A stretch of 64,000 bases of DNA from Micromonospora saelicesensis (GTDB taxonomy: Bacteria; Actinomycetota; Actinomycetes; Mycobacteriales; Micromonosporaceae). Where the stretch lies: positions 310,001 to 374,000 of the forward strand of contig NZ_FMCR01000004.1 of NCBI RefSeq assembly GCF_900091575.1, read 5' to 3'. Made by a program: the position numbers and the translations under genes. Positions 32,818-40,512 of this stretch are shown here, one piece after another. Under the pieces are notes generated by a model. That model was not told the origin of the DNA. It worked only from the letters and a program-made list of their open reading frames with translations, and made no database searches. The number at the start of each line of letters is the position of its first letter. Position 1 is the stretch's first letter.

Positions 32818-33783
32818 GTGCGGGAGCTGGCGACGGAGTTCGAGGCCGAGCGGGGCCGACTGCTCGCGGTGGCCCACCGGATGCTGGGCAGCCGCAGCGA
32901 GGCGGAGGACGCGGTGCAGGAGACCTGGCTGCGCTACGCCGGGGCGCTGGCCGAGCCGGCGGCCCGCGCCGAGATCCGGGAGCTGTCCGCGTGGCTGACC
33001 ACCACCTGCGCTCGGATCTGCCTGGACGTGCTCCGCTCGGCCCGGGTCCGCCGGGAGGCGTACCCGGGGCAGTGGCTGCCGGAGCCGGTGGTGAGCCCGT
33101 TGGGCGGCCGGCCGACGGCCGACGGCTACGCACCCGACCCGGCGGAGCGGGCGGTGCGCACCGACCAGGTCGGCACGGCGCTGCTGGTGGTGCTGGAGCG
33201 GCTCGCGCCGGAGCAACGGGTCGCCCTCGTGCTGCACGACGTGTTCGCGCTGCCGTTCGCCCGGGTCGCGGGGGTCCTCGGCACCACCGAGGTGGCGGCC
33301 CGGCAGCTCGCCTCCCGGGCCCGGCGGGCGGTCACCTCGCCGGACGTACCCCGGCACACCGCCGACGCGGCCGAGCAACGCCGGGTGCTCAAGGCGTTCG
33401 TCGCCGCCACCGAGTCCGGCGAGCTGGACCAGCTGCTTCAGGTGCTCGCGCCGGACGTGGTCTTCGTCGGTGACTCGGGCGGGCACTTCCCGGCCGCCCG
33501 CTGGCCGGTGCTCGGCGCGGACTCCGTGGCTCGCCTCACGCTCGGCCTGTTCGGCCGGACCGGTCGGTACGTCGACCGGGTGCTGGCTCGGCCCGTGCTC
33601 GTCGACGGGATTCTCGGCCTACAGCTGGAGACGACGCACAGCGACGGGCGACCGATCCGCCTGGTCACCGCGTTCGCCGTGGACCAGGGCCGGATCACCG
33701 CCATCTACAACCAGCTCAACCCGGAGAAGCTGACCGACCTGCCGCCGCTGGACGCCGACGACGGTTGGCCGCCACGCTGGTGA
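32818..33783 (+). CDS. sigJ: ECF sigma factor with C-terminal SnoaL-like domain (SigJ/ECF41 type)
   Basis: The 321-residue protein has sigma region 2 (LLAVAHRMLGSRSEAEDAVQETWLR), region 4 (LAPEQRVALVLHDVFALPFARVAGVLGTTEVAARQLASRARR) and a C-terminal SnoaL/NTF2-like domain (residues about 185-310). ECF41 factors carry this extension in place of an anti-sigma factor and use it to tune activity. GTG 32818 has GGAAGGGG about 10 bp upstream. The usual carboxymuconolactone-type partner gene is not next to it. Confidence 0.85.
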   Translation: MRELATEFEAERGRLLAVAHRMLGSRSEAEDAVQETWLRYAGALAEPAARAEIRELSAWLTTTCARICLDVLRSARVRREAYPGQWLPEPVVSPLGGRPTADGYAPDPAERAVRTDQVGTALLVVLERLAPEQRVALVLHDVFALPFARVAGVLGTTEVAARQLASRARRAVTSPDVPRHTADAAEQRRVLKAFVAATESGELDQLLQVLAPDVVFVGDSGGHFPAARWPVLGADSVARLTLGLFGRTGRYVDRVLARPVLVDGILGLQLETTHSDGRPIRLVTAFAVDQGRITAIYNQLNPEKLTDLPPLDADDGWPPRW

Positions 33784-33807
33784 GCCGGCCCGACCGGGCG
33801 TGCGGCC

Positions 33808-34314
33808 TCAGACCACCAGAGCCAACCACTTGCGGTACGCGGTGGCGAACGGCTCGGTGCCGTCGCCCAGGGCCCCGAACAGCCGCTGTGCCGCGGCCTC
33901 GGCCTCGGCCACCACGTCGTCCGGGTAGCCGAACCGGGCCCGGTGCTCGGCGAACTCGTCCTCGTCGAGCAGCTCCACCAGACCGGTGGCCCGACGCCGG
34001 ACGACGTCCAGGTCAAGGTCGATCAGGTGGACGGTGTCGTCGGACTCCCAGCGGGCCGGGGTCGTGATGTCGCAGTAGACCTCGCTGGTGCGGGGCGGCG
34101 GGTTGAACATGGCCGTCCACCAGGCGCGGTGTGGCACCAACAGCACGAACGGGATCTTCTCCACCGAGGGCCGGCCGTGGTAGACCGACTGGGTGCCCTC
34201 GGGCACGCCGAGCCAGATGCCGAGATCGTCCTCGGTGAGCCGGCGGGCCGGGTAGTCGCGGTGGGCGCTGCCGTCGTACTTGCGGTAGATCACGCGGACC
34301 ATGTCGCTCGGCAT
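33808..34314 (-). CDS. DUF402 family protein
   Basis: The 168-residue protein matches the DUF402 pattern: YDGSAHRDYPARRL, YVLL-like PFVLLVPHRAWW, and the acidic/Trp region YCDITTPARWESDDTVHLIDLDLDVV typical of the family (some members hydrolyse nucleoside triphosphates). The ATG at 34314 was chosen because AGGG lies 9 bp upstream; GTG 34323 is an alternative. It is convergent with sigJ. Confidence 0.75.
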   Translation of the reverse strand: MPSDMVRVIYRKYDGSAHRDYPARRLTEDDLGIWLGVPEGTQSVYHGRPSVEKIPFVLLVPHRAWWTAMFNPPPRTSEVYCDITTPARWESDDTVHLIDLDLDVVRRRATGLVELLDEDEFAEHRARFGYPDDVVAEAEAAAQRLFGALGDGTEPFATAYRKWLALVV

Positions 34315-34458
34315 GATTCGCACCCTAACCGATACTGCCCACGCGTCGTAGCGCGGCCGTAACCGGACGGGGTCGGCCGCAACGCCCGCCCCGGTCGGCA
34401 TCGCGCCACGCGGCGGATGGGCGCGGCCGGTGTCGGCGGCGCCGGGTACCGTCGCACG

Positions 34459-36621
34459 GTGACTCCGCCCCGCACCGCCACCGGTTCCGCCACCCCGTCG
34501 GCCCGTGCCAAGGGCCGGCGGCGGGGTGCCCGACCCAGTGGCACCGAGCTGCTGGCGGCGGCGGTCGGCGCGGTGCCCGGCGGCGCGGAGCGTCCCGGCC
34601 AACTGCAGATGACCACGGCGATCGAGGAGTGCGTGGCCGGCGGCGAGCATCTGCTCGTGCAGGCGGGCACCGGCACCGGCAAGTCGCTGGCCTACCTCGC
34701 GCCGGCGCTCACTGTGGACGGCCCGGTGGTGGTCTCCACGGCCACCCTGGCGTTGCAGTCCCAGTTGGTCGACCACGACCTGCCCCGGCTCGCCGACGCG
34801 GTCGAGCCGGTGCTCGGCCGCCGGCCCACCTTCGCCGTGCTGAAGGGCCGCCACCACTACCTCTGCCTCGCTCGACTGGACAACTCCACCGAGGAGGAGC
34901 CGGAGGACACCCTCTTCGACGCCCCCGCAGCGCGCCCTGGCGGCGGGACGAAGTGGCTCGGTGAGGCGGGCCGGCTGGGCAAGCAGGTCGAGCGCCTGCG
35001 CGACTGGGCCGAGAAGACCGCCACCGGCGACCGGGACGAACTGGACCCGGGCGTCGACGACCAGGCCTGGCGGCTGGTGTCGATGCCGGCACGCGAGTGC
35101 GTCGGCGCGGCCCGTTGCCCGTTCGGGCAGGAGTGCTTCGCCGAGGCGTCGCGGGCCCGCGCCCGGGAGGCCGATATCGTGGTGACCAACCACAGCCTGC
35201 TCGCTGTCGACATGCTCGCCGACCGGCACATCGTGCCGCCGCACAAGCTGCTCATCGTCGACGAGGCGCACGAGCTGGCCGACCGGGTCTCCTCCGCCGC
35301 CCAGGCGGAGCTGGTGCCGGAGCTGATCGACCGGACCACCCGTCGGGCCCGTACGCTGCTGCGCCCGGAGACCGCCGAGGCGCTCACCGCCGCCGGCGAC
35401 GCCCTGGCGGTCGGGCTGGCCGAGGCGCCGGCCGGGCGGATCACCGCGGGGCTGCCGACGCCACTGCGGGAGGCGTGCACGCTGCTCGACGCGGCGACCC
35501 GCTCCGCCCTGGACGCGATCGGCGACGTCAAGGCCGACGACCCCGACCCGGTCCGCAAGCAGCAGGCCAAGGCCGCGCTGGACGAGCTCTCCACCACCGC
35601 GCAGCGGCTGCTGGAGGAGGGCGACCACGACGTGGCCTGGGTGGAGAAGAACGACAGCGGCAACCGCCGGGCACTGGTGGTCGCGCCGCTGTCGGTGGCC
35701 GGCACCCTCGCCACCCACCTGTACGACGAACGCACCGTCGTGGCCACCTCGGCGACCCTGGCGCTGGGCGGCCGGTTCGACACTGTCGCCCGCGCCCTCG
35801 GGCTGGACGCGCCACCGCCCGCCCCGCCGAGCCCCGCCGCGGCCGCGCTGGCCGCCCGCACCGGCCCCGGCCGGCCGGCTGCCGAGGCGCCGGGCCGTCG
35901 CCTCGCCGGCGACGTCACCCCGAACACCGTCGTCCCGGCCACCGAGGGCCCCGGGTGGCGGTCACTCGACGTCGGTTCGCCGTTCGACTACGCCCGGCAG
36001 GGCATCCTGTACGTCGCCGCGCACCTTCCCCGCCCCAGCGTCTCAGGGCTGCCCGAAGCTGCCGGAGAGGAGCTGCTCGGGCTGGTCGAGGCGCTCGGTG
36101 GTCGTACTCTCGGGCTCTTCTCCTCCCGGCGGGCCGCGCAGCAGGCGGCGGAGCTGTTGCGCGCGCGGACCGACCTGCCGGTGTTGCTCCAGGGCGAGGA
36201 GGCGCTGCCGCTGCTGGTGCGTCGCTTCCGCGAGGAGCGCGCCAGCTGCCTGTTCGGGGTGATGTCGCTCTGGCAGGGGGTGGATGTGCCGGGCGACGCC
36301 TGCCAGCTCGTCGTCATCGACCGGCTGCCCTTCCCCCGTCCGGACGAACCACTGGCGGCGGCCCGCGCGGCGGCCGTGGACGCGGGCGGCGGCTCCGGCT
36401 TCTCGGCGGTCAGCGTGCCGATCGCGGCGGTGAGGCTGGCTCAGGGCGTGGGCCGGCTGATCCGGGCGACCGGCGACCGGGGCGTGGTCGCGGTGCTCGA
36501 CTCCCGGCTGGAGACGGCCCGAGGCTACGGGCCGTTCCTGCGCCGCTCGCTGCCCCCGTTCTGGTACACGACCCGCCCCGAGGTGGCCCGGGGCGCCCTG
36601 GAGCGCCTGGCCAAGTCCTGA
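34459..36621 (+). CDS. DinG/XPD-type ATP-dependent DNA helicase
   Basis: The 720-residue superfamily 2 helicase has Walker A QAGTGTGKSLAY, DEAH box VDEAHELAD, and C-terminal helicase motifs (LFSSRRAAQQAAELL, GVMSLWQGVDVPGD, QGVGRLIRATGDRGVV). Four Cys in the N-terminal third (LCLAR, then ECVGAARCPFGQECF) fit the 4Fe-4S cluster of DinG/XPD helicases. It acts in R-loop or stalled-fork repair by analogy. GTG 34459 is the likely start because earlier in-frame sequence is low complexity. Confidence 0.88.
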   Translation: MTPPRTATGSATPSARAKGRRRGARPSGTELLAAAVGAVPGGAERPGQLQMTTAIEECVAGGEHLLVQAGTGTGKSLAYLAPALTVDGPVVVSTATLALQSQLVDHDLPRLADAVEPVLGRRPTFAVLKGRHHYLCLARLDNSTEEEPEDTLFDAPAARPGGGTKWLGEAGRLGKQVERLRDWAEKTATGDRDELDPGVDDQAWRLVSMPARECVGAARCPFGQECFAEASRARAREADIVVTNHSLLAVDMLADRHIVPPHKLLIVDEAHELADRVSSAAQAELVPELIDRTTRRARTLLRPETAEALTAAGDALAVGLAEAPAGRITAGLPTPLREACTLLDAATRSALDAIGDVKADDPDPVRKQQAKAALDELSTTAQRLLEEGDHDVAWVEKNDSGNRRALVVAPLSVAGTLATHLYDERTVVATSATLALGGRFDTVARALGLDAPPPAPPSPAAAALAARTGPGRPAAEAPGRRLAGDVTPNTVVPATEGPGWRSLDVGSPFDYARQGILYVAAHLPRPSVSGLPEAAGEELLGLVEALGGRTLGLFSSRRAAQQAAELLRARTDLPVLLQGEEALPLLVRRFREERASCLFGVMSLWQGVDVPGDACQLVVIDRLPFPRPDEPLAAARAAAVDAGGGSGFSAVSVPIAAVRLAQGVGRLIRATGDRGVVAVLDSRLETARGYGPFLRRSLPPFWYTTRPEVARGALERLAKS

Positions 36622-36657
36622 CCCGCCTGGGCAGGACCAGGATCGCGCTACAACGTG

Positions 36658-36694
36658 AAAAAAGTGGCCTCCCGCTGCCGGGAGGCCACTTTTT
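36658..36694. terminator. Bidirectional intrinsic terminator
   Basis: A-run (36658-36663), stem GTGGCCTCCCG/CGGGAGGCCAC with a 4 bp loop, then T-run (36690-36694). The A-run and T-run on both sides make it work in both directions, between the helicase stop at 36621 and the AI-2E transporter stop at 36730. Confidence 0.92.
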
Positions 36695-36729
36695 CCATGA
36701 TCCTGCGTGATCTGGCGGGACGCGCGGGT

Positions 36730-38040
36730 CTAGGGGGCCTGGGAGGCGACGACCACGGCGTCGGGCGGGGTGTCCGGGACCCTGCGGGCGGCAAGCCGGC
36801 GGACCGCGGTGTTCAGCACCGCGATGAGCGGCACGGAGACCAGCGCGCCGGTGATCCCGGCGAGTACGACACCGGCGGCGATACCGATGATCACCGCGAG
36901 CGGGTGCAGGGCCACCGCCCGGCCCATGATCAGCGGCTGGAGCACGTGCCCCTCGATCTGCTGGACGCCGATCACCGCGCCAAGGATGATCAACGCGGTG
37001 ACCGGGCCGCTGTCGACGAGGGCCACCAGCACCGCCACGCCGCCGGAGAGCGCCGCACCGACGATCGGGATGAACGCGCCGAGGAAGACCAGCGCGGCCA
37101 GTGGGAAGGCGAACGGGACATCGAAGACGACCAGGAAGATGCCGATGCCGACCGCGTCGATGAAGGCGACCAGCACTGTCGCGCGGACGTAGGCGCCGAG
37201 CGTGTGCCAGGAGGCGCGGCCGGCGTCGTCGACCTTCCACCGGGCGGCCACCGGCAGCAGCCGGACCAGGAAGCGCCAGATCCGGTTGCCGTCACGCAGG
37301 AAGAAGAACGTCGCGAAGAGCACCAGCAGCGTGCCGGTCAGCACCTCCGCCAGCGTCGCGGCCGTGCTCAGCGCGCCGCTGGTGAACTTGGAGGTGTTGT
37401 CGTTGATCCACGCCTGCGCCTCGTCGATATAGCGGTCGAGTTGGCCGTCGGAGAGGTGCAGCGGGCCCGTCTTCAGCCAGTCCTGGATCTGCCGCACGCC
37501 CTCCGAGGACTTCTCGCTCAGCTCCGGTACGCCGCGAATGAACTCGTTGACCACCAGCGTCAGCGTGCCGATCACCGCGGCCAGACCGCCGACCAGCACC
37601 ACCGCCGTCGCCAGCGACCGGGGGAACCGGGCCCGCAGCAGCCAGCCCACCGCCGGGGCGAGCAGCGCGGAGAGCAGCAGCGCGATGGCCAGCGGAATGA
37701 TCACGATCTTGATCGTGCCGACGATCCGCAGCAGCGCCCAGGCCACCACGCCGATCACGATCAGTCGCCAACACCACGCGGCGGCGATCCGGAGCCCGTG
37801 CGGAACGTCGGCGTCGTCCCGGCTGGTGGTGGAGCTGTGCAGGTCCACCGGAGGTTCCGCGCCGTAGACCGTGGCGCTCGGCGGCGCGGTCGGCCCCGGC
37901 ACGGCCGGCGACGCCACCCGGGCCGCCTCCGACGCGTCGTTCAGCGCCTCACTGGAGGCACCCTCGTCGGCGCGCGCCGACTCCTGTCGTGACTGGTAGG
38001 CGCGGCGAAGCCGCCCGCGTACCCGCTCGAAGCGGCTCAA
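36730..38040 (-). CDS. AI-2E family transporter (PerM/YdiK type)
   Basis: The 436-residue protein has a polar N-terminal 100 residues, then about eight helices; the family hairpin GAFIPIVGAALSGGVAVLVAL and QQIEGHVLQPLIMGRAVALHPLAVIIGIAAG are diagnostic. Family members export autoinducer-like or other small molecules, and function is often unknown. The TTG at 38040 is preferred: AGGAGG lies 5 bp upstream of it, whereas the in-frame GTG at 38046 overlaps that sequence. Confidence 0.85.
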   Translation of the reverse strand: MSRFERVRGRLRRAYQSRQESARADEGASSEALNDASEAARVASPAVPGPTAPPSATVYGAEPPVDLHSSTTSRDDADVPHGLRIAAAWCWRLIVIGVVAWALLRIVGTIKIVIIPLAIALLLSALLAPAVGWLLRARFPRSLATAVVLVGGLAAVIGTLTLVVNEFIRGVPELSEKSSEGVRQIQDWLKTGPLHLSDGQLDRYIDEAQAWINDNTSKFTSGALSTAATLAEVLTGTLLVLFATFFFLRDGNRIWRFLVRLLPVAARWKVDDAGRASWHTLGAYVRATVLVAFIDAVGIGIFLVVFDVPFAFPLAALVFLGAFIPIVGAALSGGVAVLVALVDSGPVTALIILGAVIGVQQIEGHVLQPLIMGRAVALHPLAVIIGIAAGVVLAGITGALVSVPLIAVLNTAVRRLAARRVPDTPPDAVVVASQAP

Positions 38041-38199
38041 GCGCACCTCCTGGCAGAAAACCCGGCCCGCCAACGGCGACAGGTCGGACAGCATACGTCC
38101 GTTCCCGACACCGTAGGGCGGTTCCGCCACACAATGCCCCGACCACCTCCGGCGTAACCACCGGCCGGCCACCGTCGGCCACACGGTAGCGTCTGCGAC

Positions 38200-38538
38200 G
38201 TGACCGCCGACAACGATCTCGACGCCGGCCTGCCGATCCGCCTGCTGCACGACCGTGTGCTGGTGCGGATGGAGGGCAGTGAGGGCGAACGCCGCTCCAC
38301 CGCTGGCATCGTCATTCCGGCGACCGCTGCGGTCGGCAAGCGCCTCGCCTGGGCCACCGCGGTCGGGGTGGGGCCGAACGTCCGCGCCATCGTCTCCGGC
38401 GACCGGGTGCTCTTCGACCCGGACGAGCGCTCCGAGGTCGAGCTGCACGGCCGCGGTTACGTGCTGCTGCGGGAGCGGGACGTGCACGCCGTGGCCGCCG
38501 AGCGGATCGAGAACGACTCGACCGGCCTCTACCTCTGA
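38200..38538 (+). CDS. GroES-like co-chaperonin
   Basis: The 112-residue protein matches the GroES fold: PIRLLHDRVLVRME at the start, STAGIVIPATAAVGKRLAWATAVGVGP where GroES has its mobile loop, and GDRVLFDPDERSEVELHGRGYVLLRERDVHAV at the dome side. It is longer than normal GroES (about 95-100) and is far from groEL (52-54 kb), so it is probably a paralogous co-chaperonin. GTG 38200 is the start. No CIRCE is visible upstream. Confidence 0.85.
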   Translation: MTADNDLDAGLPIRLLHDRVLVRMEGSEGERRSTAGIVIPATAAVGKRLAWATAVGVGPNVRAIVSGDRVLFDPDERSEVELHGRGYVLLRERDVHAVAAERIENDSTGLYL

Positions 38539-38631
38539 CGCACCTCCCCCGGCCACCAGGGCCCGTCGCGCACCGTTTGCCCAGCCGCACGACGGGAAGC
38601 CATCCGGCGACCGTGGCCCTGGGGAGGGACG

Positions 38632-38799
38632 ATGCCGGTATTCGTGAAGAAGCTGTTGACCTGGGGCAGTGTCGCGTTCCTGATCTACTTCATGGCCTTT
38701 CGGCCGGACGGCGCCGCACAGATGTTCCGAGGGATCGGGGCCGCGCTGATCGCGATGTTCCAGGGCCTCGGTGACTTCCTCACCTCGCTACTGGCCTGA
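38632..38799 (+). CDS. Small membrane protein (55 residues)
   Basis: The ORF has GGGAGGG at good distance before ATG 38632. It encodes a 55-residue protein with one clear N-terminal helix (WGSVAFLIYFMAF) and a second amphipathic or membrane helix (FRGIGAALIAMFQGLGDFLTSLLA). It ends 33 bp before the convergent PrsW gene. Function unknown; the strong ribosome-binding site and composition support a real gene. Confidence 0.7.
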   Translation: MPVFVKKLLTWGSVAFLIYFMAFRPDGAAQMFRGIGAALIAMFQGLGDFLTSLLA

Positions 38800-38831
38800 G
38801 CCGCCAGCCGTCAGTTCGTCGGCCGCAGCCG

Positions 38832-40280
38832 TCAGGGGTGCGTCGGCGGCCAGGGCGATGCCGGGCGCAGGCCGGGCCAACCGGGCGGGGCGTACCCCAC
38901 CGGAGCCGGGGCGGGAGCCAGCACCACCGGGATCGGCACCACCGGCTCGTCCGGCGCGTCCACGGCGCGCTGCGTGCCGTCCGGGAAGCGAAGGTGGTAG
39001 CGGCTGCCGTCCCAGACCCCCGCCGGTGCCTGCGGGTCCCGACCCACGAAGAACGACCGGTACTCGGTGATCGCGTCCAGCAGCTCCCGCTCCTCGCGGG
39101 CGGTCCGCTCCTGGTCGGCAGCTTTGCGGTCCAGGCCGCGCAGCGCCCCGTCGCGCAGCAGGGCCAGCCGGGTCGCTGCGGACTGGTAACCCCGCATCGC
39201 CCGCACCCCGGCGTCGCCGGCCACCCGGCGCGCCCAACTGCGGGCGGCGTGCCGCCGGCCGAGACTGCTCAGGGCGGCCACCTCGGGCGGGCTGAGCCAG
39301 CCGGCGCGGACGTAGTCGGGCAGGACCCGCTCGGTGAGCCGCCCCTCCCAGGCGCGCAGCCACAGGGCCAGCCCCACGGTGCCGAAGAAGACCGGCACCA
39401 TGAGGCCCAGGAAGCCGTACAGCATGATCATGGCCTCGCCGGTGGCCTGGGTCAGCGTGGGCAGCAGGTTCCACGTGCCGTGCAGCATCATCGCCAGCAG
39501 CAGGCCGGCGATCGGGGCGAGCACCCGGATGCGCCGGTCGGCCGTCCGAGAGGCGATGCCCAACCCCACACCGGTCATCGAGGTGAAAAGGGGATGGGCG
39601 AACCCGAACAGCAGGATCCGCAGGATGAAGATCGCGATGACCTGCTGGATGCCGGTGGCCGGGCCGTACCGGTCGGCGCCGGACGCGTACCCCAACCCGC
39701 CCAGGTAGAGGATGTTCTCCACCATCGCGAAGCCGACCGCGGAGAGCCCGCAGTAGACCAGGCCGTCGGTGATCCCGGACCACTCGCGGCGGCGGAACAC
39801 CAGCAGCAGGATCGGGCCCAGCGCCTTGGTCAGCTCCTCGATGAACGGCGCGACCAGCACCCCGGTGAGCGCGGACGGCAGGCCCCAGTCGGCGAAGCGG
39901 TTGGCCGCGAAGTCGTTGACCGTGAGCGAGGCGGCGGTGGAAACGAACGCCCCCCAGGCGAAGCAGAAGATCAGATACTTCAACGGCTCCGGTTCGTACC
40001 GGTCCAGCCAGAGGAAGCAGGCGACCAGCACCGGCACCGGCAGGATGGCGGCGACCACCCCGATCAGCAGGGCCTGCGCACCGAGCGACTGGCCGAGCGT
40101 GAAGACCATGAAGACCGCGCACGCCGCGATCAACAGCACCACCCCGGCCAACACCAGGAACCGCCGCCACCCCAGTCGGCGCAGCGGCATCCGGGGCGTC
40201 TCACCCATGGGCGGGACGGCGGGCGCAGGCGGGGCGGCGGGCGACGGCGGCAGCGGTGAACCGGGCGGGGTGTCGGCCAT
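38832..40280 (-). CDS. PrsW family intramembrane metalloprotease
   Basis: The 482-residue protein has about eight to nine helices and the PrsW catalytic pieces: the EE motif in PFIEELTKALGP, HPLFTSMTGVG and MLHGTWNLLPTL, where the paired His residues of the family lie. PrsW cleaves anti-sigma factors inside the membrane in Bacillus. The C-terminal 130 residues form a soluble, Ala/Arg-rich domain. The ATG at 40280 (MADTPPGSP) was chosen over an earlier start at 40322. Confidence 0.85.
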   Translation of the reverse strand: MADTPPGSPLPPSPAAPPAPAVPPMGETPRMPLRRLGWRRFLVLAGVVLLIAACAVFMVFTLGQSLGAQALLIGVVAAILPVPVLVACFLWLDRYEPEPLKYLIFCFAWGAFVSTAASLTVNDFAANRFADWGLPSALTGVLVAPFIEELTKALGPILLLVFRRREWSGITDGLVYCGLSAVGFAMVENILYLGGLGYASGADRYGPATGIQQVIAIFILRILLFGFAHPLFTSMTGVGLGIASRTADRRIRVLAPIAGLLLAMMLHGTWNLLPTLTQATGEAMIMLYGFLGLMVPVFFGTVGLALWLRAWEGRLTERVLPDYVRAGWLSPPEVAALSSLGRRHAARSWARRVAGDAGVRAMRGYQSAATRLALLRDGALRGLDRKAADQERTAREERELLDAITEYRSFFVGRDPQAPAGVWDGSRYHLRFPDGTQRAVDAPDEPVVPIPVVLAPAPAPVGYAPPGWPGLRPASPWPPTHP

Positions 40281-40332
40281 GCGGTCAGCGTAGCCATCCG
40301 CCGCCGGCTGGTTCGGTCGCATCGGTAGCCGC

Positions 40333-40338
40333 TATGCT
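40333..40338 (+). promoter_or_regulatory. Minus-10 hexamer for the SAM-IV leader
   Basis: TATGCT lies 7 bp before the first base of the riboswitch P1 stem at 40346, the expected distance for the transcription start. The minus-35 region is weak. Confidence 0.5.
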
Positions 40339-40345
40339 GCCGGCA

Positions 40346-40460
40346 GGTCACGAGTGCCAGCGTTCAGCCCCGGCTTGCTGGCCGGCAACCCTCGTCGAGT
40401 TCGCGGTGGGGTGCCCCGGGTGATGACCGGGCCCAGCCCGATCGGTGTGCTGGGCAAGCG
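40346..40460 (+). ncRNA. SAM-IV riboswitch
   Basis: The sequence GGTCACGAGTGCCAGCG, then CCCCGGCTTGCTGGCCGG and CAACCCTC, then CGCGGTGGGGTGCCCCGGGTG, and the closing TGATGACC, matches the SAM-IV aptamer consensus of actinobacteria, with the P1 stem GGTCA/TGACC (40346-40350 and 40424-40428). SAM binding normally reduces expression. Downstream, GGACCCC (40462-40468) and GACCCC (40495-40500) compete for GGGGTCC/GGGGTC (40486-40492), right before the GGAGG of the next gene, a plausible expression platform. Confidence 0.9.
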
Positions 40461-40512
40461 CGGACCCCGTCCCGATGTCGCACCCGGGGTCCCTGACCCC
40501 GGAGGTTCCGGC

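Noticed and set aside
34459..38040. A defence system around the DinG-type helicase
   Set aside because: Neighbours are DUF402, an AI-2E transporter and SigJ. No nuclease, toxin or NTPase partner is present, and the helicase has the normal housekeeping layout.
40423..40512. Upstream in-frame ATG extending the class V aminotransferase gene by 30 codons
   Set aside because: The ATG lies inside the SAM-IV aptamer P1 region, and the GTG at 40513 has a proper GGAGG. The extension would be Pro/Gly-rich with no family match.
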